Shown piece by piece: positions 25,526-28,653 of a DNA stretch of 28,653 nucleotides. Below the pieces are notes generated by a model. It searched no databases, was not told where the DNA came from, and saw only the letters and a list, made by a program, of their open reading frames with translations. The position numbers were made by a program, and so were the translations under genes. This stretch comes from a virus, in IMG/VR virus record IMGVR_UViG_3300020283_000020, positions 1-28,653 of that record. One strand, given 5' to 3'. Each line of letters begins with the position of its first letter. The stretch's first letter is position 1.

Positions 25526-28168
25526 TCACAGAACAGTAAATGTTGCACCACTAGAAATAGTAAGTGTTACCCCTGACGCAATCTCATAAGGTCCAAATAC
25601 TCCACCATTAAGACCACCAGATAAAGTTTTATTGGAGTTTAGTGCTTGATCATTAGTATAGAAACCATCTGTCAACTGAATGTTAGTTCCACTTGGTGGG
25701 TTTGTAGCACCAGAGGCACCCTGAGGACCTGTAGGACCTATTGGACCTTGGTTATTTGAAACAACCCACTGATTTGTATTGCCATCAGCATAGTAAACAT
25801 ATAACTTACCATTCTCACTATTCCACCAAAGATCACCACTAGATGCACTTCCAGGAGCAGAAGTAGAGATTGTTACACTACCACCATCTAAACCCTGAGC
25901 ACCTTGAACGCCTTGTGGTCCAGCAGCGCCTGTGTCACCTTGAGGACCTGTGGGTCCTGTAGATCCTGTAGAACCATCAAGACCATTTGCTCCAGCATCA
26001 CCCTGAGGACCTGTAGGACCTGTGAGACCATCAGCACCTTGAACACCTTGAGGACCTGTAGGACCTGTGAGACCATCAGCACCTTGAGGACCTGTGGGAC
26101 CTGTGAGACCATCATCACCTTGAGGACCTGTTGGTCCTGTGTTACCCGTAGGACCAGTAAGACCGTCATCACCTTGAGCACCTTGTACACCCTGAGCACC
26201 TTGAGGTCCTGTGGGTCCTGTTGAACCTCCAGGTCCACCAGCACCAGTAGCACCCTGAACACCTTGTGATCCAGTAGGTCCTGTTGGACCGGTAGCACCA
26301 GTATCGCCTTGAGCACCCTGACGACCCTGAGCACCTTGTGGTCCTGTACCACCTGTAGGACCAGTATTACCTGAGGCACCCTGAACACCTTGTGGCCCTG
26401 TTGGACCGGTAGCACCATCATCACCTTGAGGACCCGTGGGTCCCGTACTTCCAGTAGATCCGGTAGCACCTTGAACGCCTTGAGCACCTTGAGGTCCTGT
26501 GGGTCCTGTTGAACCGCCAGGTCCACCAGCACCAGTAGCACCTTGGACACCTTGATTACCTTGATTACCTTGAGGTCCAGTTGGACCTGTAGATCCATCA
26601 GCACCTTGGACACCCTGGGAACCCTGACGACCCTGAGCACCTTGAGGTCCAGTAGAACCAGTATCGCCTTTGTCTCCAGTTCTGGCGAAAGTAATTATAA
26701 TGTCTTCGTTAGCACTGAAAGGACTAGTTGCCGACGAATCAACAGGACTTACTGTAATATCAAAATAACCAGTGTTATCAGTCAGACTGGAAATTGTGAA
26801 TAAAATGAATTGACTTGCGTCTGTTTTATTTGAAATCTTGACATGACCCTTGATAGTGCTCGTGGAGTCATCAATAGTCTGCAGATAGGATGAAATGTCA
26901 TTACCGTTTTCATCAGTATCGCAAATGTAGATACCTGTCGCTGCATTCTGAGTAGAGTTATCTAATCTAATATCTCCCGCACCAGGATTTGCATTTGTAG
27001 TATTAGATTCAAAAGTATAGTAAAACGTAGCTCCACCAAAGTTTCCTTCAGCACCTTGGACACCTTGATTTCCTTGAGGACCTGTAGGTCCTGTGGCACC
27101 CGTAGCTCCTTGAGCACCTTGAGGACCGGTTGAACCGCCAGGTCCACCAGCACCAGTAGCACCCTGAACACCTTGATTTCCTTGAGGTCCTGTAGAACCA
27201 GTGGCACCTTGAACGCCTTGTGCACCCTGAACACCTTGATTACCTGTAGATCCTGTAGCACCAGCCGCACCTTGAACACCTTGTGGTCCTGTGCCACCTG
27301 TTGCACCTTGAGCACCTTGTGGTCCTGCAGATTCAAAGTAAAGAATGTCTACAATATCCCCTACACTAGCACCAGTGTCTAATACAACTGTGCTTCCATT
27401 AGATGCAGTGTATTCTGCTGGTGTTAAACGAACACCGTTTACAAATACATCTACATCATCACCATTTGTATATCCACCAGATACTGTAAATGTGGTTTGG
27501 TTTGCAGTGGCAGTAAAATTGGATTCAGATCTGCTGAAAGAAGTTCCTTGAGCACCTTGAACACCTTGAGGTCCTGTAGGACCTGCAGATCCATTAGCAC
27601 CGTCACTACCTTGAGGACCCGTGGGTCCCGATGGTCCACTAGAACCTGAAGCACCCTGAACACCTTGGGCACCCTGAACACCTTGAGGACCTGTGGAACC
27701 TGTAGCACCACCAGAACCTGAAGCACCCTGAACACCTTGATGTCCTTGAGCACCTTGGGCACCTTGAGGACCTGTGGGTCCTGATGGTCCAGCGGCACCT
27801 TGAACACCTTGTGCTCCGGAATTTCCAGTAGAACCTTGAACACCTTGTGGTCCCGTTGGACCAGTGGGACCAGTGGGACCAGTAGTGCCTGTAGCTCCTT
27901 GAACACCTTGAGGACCTGCTACATTTGAAGCTGCTCCAGTAGCACCCTGGACACCTTGTGCACCTTGCACACCCTGAGCACCTTGTACTCCCTGATTTCC
28001 TTGAGCGCCAGTTCCTGTGGCACCTTGAACACCTTGTGCACCTTGTACCCCTTGAGCACCAGGATCAGGTATTCTTTGCCAAGCAGACCCATTCCATTGC
28101 CATCTGCGACCGTTAGCTACGTAAAAATCATTTAGTGATGGACTGTTTGGAAAATTTAGCGCCGCCAT
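25526..28168 (-). CDS. collagen-like tail fibre protein, 880 aa
   Basis: A long fibre with a short anchor ([20 protein letters not shown], then [13 protein letters not shown]). Three collagen-like Gly-X-Y blocks encode residues about 37-206, 280-374 and 496-763, rich in GPTGPQG, GAQGVQG and GATG. Two non-collagen domains interrupt them: a fibre domain with [20 protein letters not shown] and [19 protein letters not shown], and a beta domain with [18 protein letters not shown]. The C-terminus has [18 protein letters not shown] and a cap ending [16 protein letters not shown]. Proline is almost only in the X position, threonine and glutamine in Y. It likely forms a flexible trimeric triple-helix stalk. 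Late promoter at 28186-28193. Confidence 0.9.
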   Translation of the reverse strand: MAALNFPNSPSLNDFYVANGRRWQWNGSAWQRIPDPGAQGVQGAQGVQGATGTGAQGNQGVQGAQGVQGAQGVQGATGAASNVAGPQGVQGATGTTGPTGPTGPTGPQGVQGSTGNSGAQGVQGAAGPSGPTGPQGAQGAQGHQGVQGASGSGGATGSTGPQGVQGAQGVQGASGSSGPSGPTGPQGSDGANGSAGPTGPQGVQGAQGTSFSRSESNFTATANQTTFTVSGGYTNGDDVDVFVNGVRLTPAEYTASNGSTVVLDTGASVGDIVDILYFESAGPQGAQGATGGTGPQGVQGAAGATGSTGNQGVQGAQGVQGATGSTGPQGNQGVQGATGAGGPGGSTGPQGAQGATGATGPTGPQGNQGVQGAEGNFGGATFYYTFESNTTNANPGAGDIRLDNSTQNAATGIYICDTDENGNDISSYLQTIDDSTSTIKGHVKISNKTDASQFILFTISSLTDNTGYFDITVSPVDSSATSPFSANEDIIITFARTGDKGDTGSTGPQGAQGRQGSQGVQGADGSTGPTGPQGNQGNQGVQGATGAGGPGGSTGPTGPQGAQGVQGATGSTGSTGPTGPQGDDGATGPTGPQGVQGASGNTGPTGGTGPQGAQGRQGAQGDTGATGPTGPTGSQGVQGATGAGGPGGSTGPTGPQGAQGVQGAQGDDGLTGPTGNTGPTGPQGDDGLTGPTGPQGADGLTGPTGPQGVQGADGLTGPTGPQGDAGANGLDGSTGSTGPTGPQGDTGAAGPQGVQGAQGLDGGSVTISTSAPGSASSGDLWWNSENGKLYVYYADGNTNQWVVSNNQGPIGPTGPQGASGATNPPSGTNIQLTDGFYTNDQALNSNKTLSGGLNGGVFGPYEIASGVTLTISSGATFTVL
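25876..26680 (-). repeat. collagen-coding DNA repeat block 3
   Basis: Nine-base-periodic DNA encoding Gly-X-Y triplets. Larger near-identical units recur, such as the [17 protein letters not shown] type around 26000-26170. Such repeats can change length by slippage or recombination. Boundaries approximate. Confidence 0.7.
27045..27330 (-). repeat. collagen-coding DNA repeat block 2
   Basis: Nine-base-periodic Gly-X-Y coding DNA between the two non-collagen domains of the fibre. It shares the [19 protein letters not shown] unit with block 3. Boundaries approximate. Confidence 0.65.
27550..28060 (-). repeat. collagen-coding DNA repeat block 1
   Basis: Nine-base-periodic Gly-X-Y coding DNA dominated by GVQGAQG and GPTGPQG, with one break at [14 protein letters not shown] and one single-triplet irregularity near GATGTGAQG. 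Boundaries approximate. Confidence 0.65.
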
Positions 28169-28193
28169 TATCTACACTTTTTGAATATTTATT
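28166..28193 (-). repeat. duplicated promoter/start module, copy 2
   Basis: Pairs with 23248-23275 (26 of 28 bases identical), spanning the ATG to the late promoter of the collagen fibre gene. Confidence 0.75.
28186..28193 (-). promoter_or_regulatory. T4-type late promoter
   Basis: AATAAATA followed by TTCAAAAAG on the minus strand, 18 bases upstream of the collagen fibre start. Confidence 0.55.
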
Positions 28194-28206
28194 AGGGTTT
28201 GATTAA

Positions 28207-28653
28207 TCAAGAGAACACAGCAACATATACAGCTTTTTGATCCAGGGTAGCACCATCGTTACTCCGATAACATCCCATTTTGAAATTTCCTGAAGATACT
28301 CCGCTGGGATAACTTCCACTACCTTGAGGACTCACCGTATTCCAACCACCTTGACCATCATGTGCGTTGTAACCACCTATCACAACACAATAATTAGTAT
28401 TTCCCATACCACTTGAGAAATTAACTGTGTAATATCCAGTGCCATTATCACCAATTGAGCTGACGTTATAGTCATCTCTAATGCTGACAGTGCCAGTGCC
28501 TTGAAAGTTCACCCATGCTTTTGCAATCTGATCGGTTGGACCACTTGAACCTTGAGGACCTGTTGGTCCTGTAGAACCTGTTGGTCCTGTTGGTCCTGTT
28601 GGACCACCGGAACCCGTAGAGCCTTGCACTCCTTGAGGACCTGTTGGTCCTGT
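28207..28653 (-). CDS. collagen-tipped fibre with AKAW head domain, 5' part cut by window edge
   Basis: The frame is open to the window edge ([10 protein letters not shown] continues upstream of the GTG at 28629), so this is the C-terminal part of a longer protein. The visible part has about 15 Gly-X-Y triplets ([19 protein letters not shown]). An [20 protein letters not shown] head follows, with [16 protein letters not shown] and the end KAVYVAVFS. The head is a paralogue of the stand-alone proteins at 24170 and 24587, here fused to a collagen stalk. It probably forms a trimeric receptor-binding head. Confidence 0.82.
   Translation of the reverse strand, partial: TGPTGPQGVQGSTGSGGPTGPTGPTGSTGPTGPQGSSGPTDQIAKAWVNFQGTGTVSIRDDYNVSSIGDNGTGYYTVNFSSGMGNTNYCVVIGGYNAHDGQGGWNTVSPQGSGSYPSGVSSGNFKMGCYRSNDGATLDQKAVYVAVFS

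Noticed and set aside
25888-26640. 250-codon minus-strand frame rich in VLKVL within the collagen gene
   Set aside because: It is the shifted reading of Gly-X-Y repeat DNA. Periodic DNA keeps all frames open. The collagen frame has proper start, cap and promoter.
25876-28060. Regular repeats that look like a CRISPR array at first sight
   Set aside because: The period is 9 bases and multiples of it, in frame with a Gly-X-Y protein. There are no constant repeats with unique spacers of equal length.

Overview
The window looks like part of the genome of a marine T4-like cyanophage (a myovirus of Synechococcus or Prochlorococcus). This rests on the gene content: very large tail-fibre proteins, 2-oxoglutarate/Fe(II) oxygenases, collagen-like fibres, phage tRNAs, a tiny glutaredoxin and thioredoxin, and many short tightly overlapping hypothetical genes. 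T4-type late promoters (TATAAATA-like) also recur in front of structural genes. Every gene I can support is on the minus strand, so the natural reading direction is from 28653 down to 1. I see no integrase, transposase, CRISPR array, intron or reverse transcriptase.

In transcription order: (1) 28653-20814 is an array of tail-fibre and adhesin modules. It holds a truncated collagen-tipped protein, an 880-residue collagen-like fibre, a short relative of it without the collagen stalk, three copies of one 'AKAW' tip domain, four copies of another beta-rich tip family and two tail-assembly-chaperone-like genes. (2) 20786-18420 has a prolyl-4-hydroxylase-like oxygenase and a fibre ending in a peptidase-G2-type self-processing domain. 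(3) 18401-17309 is a compact early-type unit. A perfect consensus sigma-70 promoter is followed by three small genes (one Phd/YefM antitoxin-like), then tRNA-Ile(UAU), tRNA-Met(CAU), about 150 bases of unassigned, strongly self-complementary RNA, and tRNA-Leu(UAA). (4) 17289-7986 returns to structural genes: another oxygenase, a small protein, a 1807-residue fibre ending in an S74 intramolecular chaperone, a 606-residue fibre and a polyglycine-rich adhesin. (5) 7963-4819 is one overlapping six-gene operon with four oxygenase-like proteins and two unknowns. (6) 4822-1 begins with sigma-70-like promoters and a stand-alone SF2 helicase. A dense run of small genes with stop/start overlaps follows, including a thioredoxin, a monothiol-type glutaredoxin and a small membrane protein; most are hypothetical.

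The main theme is host recognition: many interchangeable fibre and tip modules, each transcription unit with its own late promoter. Six putative hydroxylases are interspersed with fibres that include collagen-like stalks. Whether those enzymes modify the fibres, other phage proteins or host targets cannot be told from sequence. The least explained element is the folded segment between tRNA-Met and tRNA-Leu.
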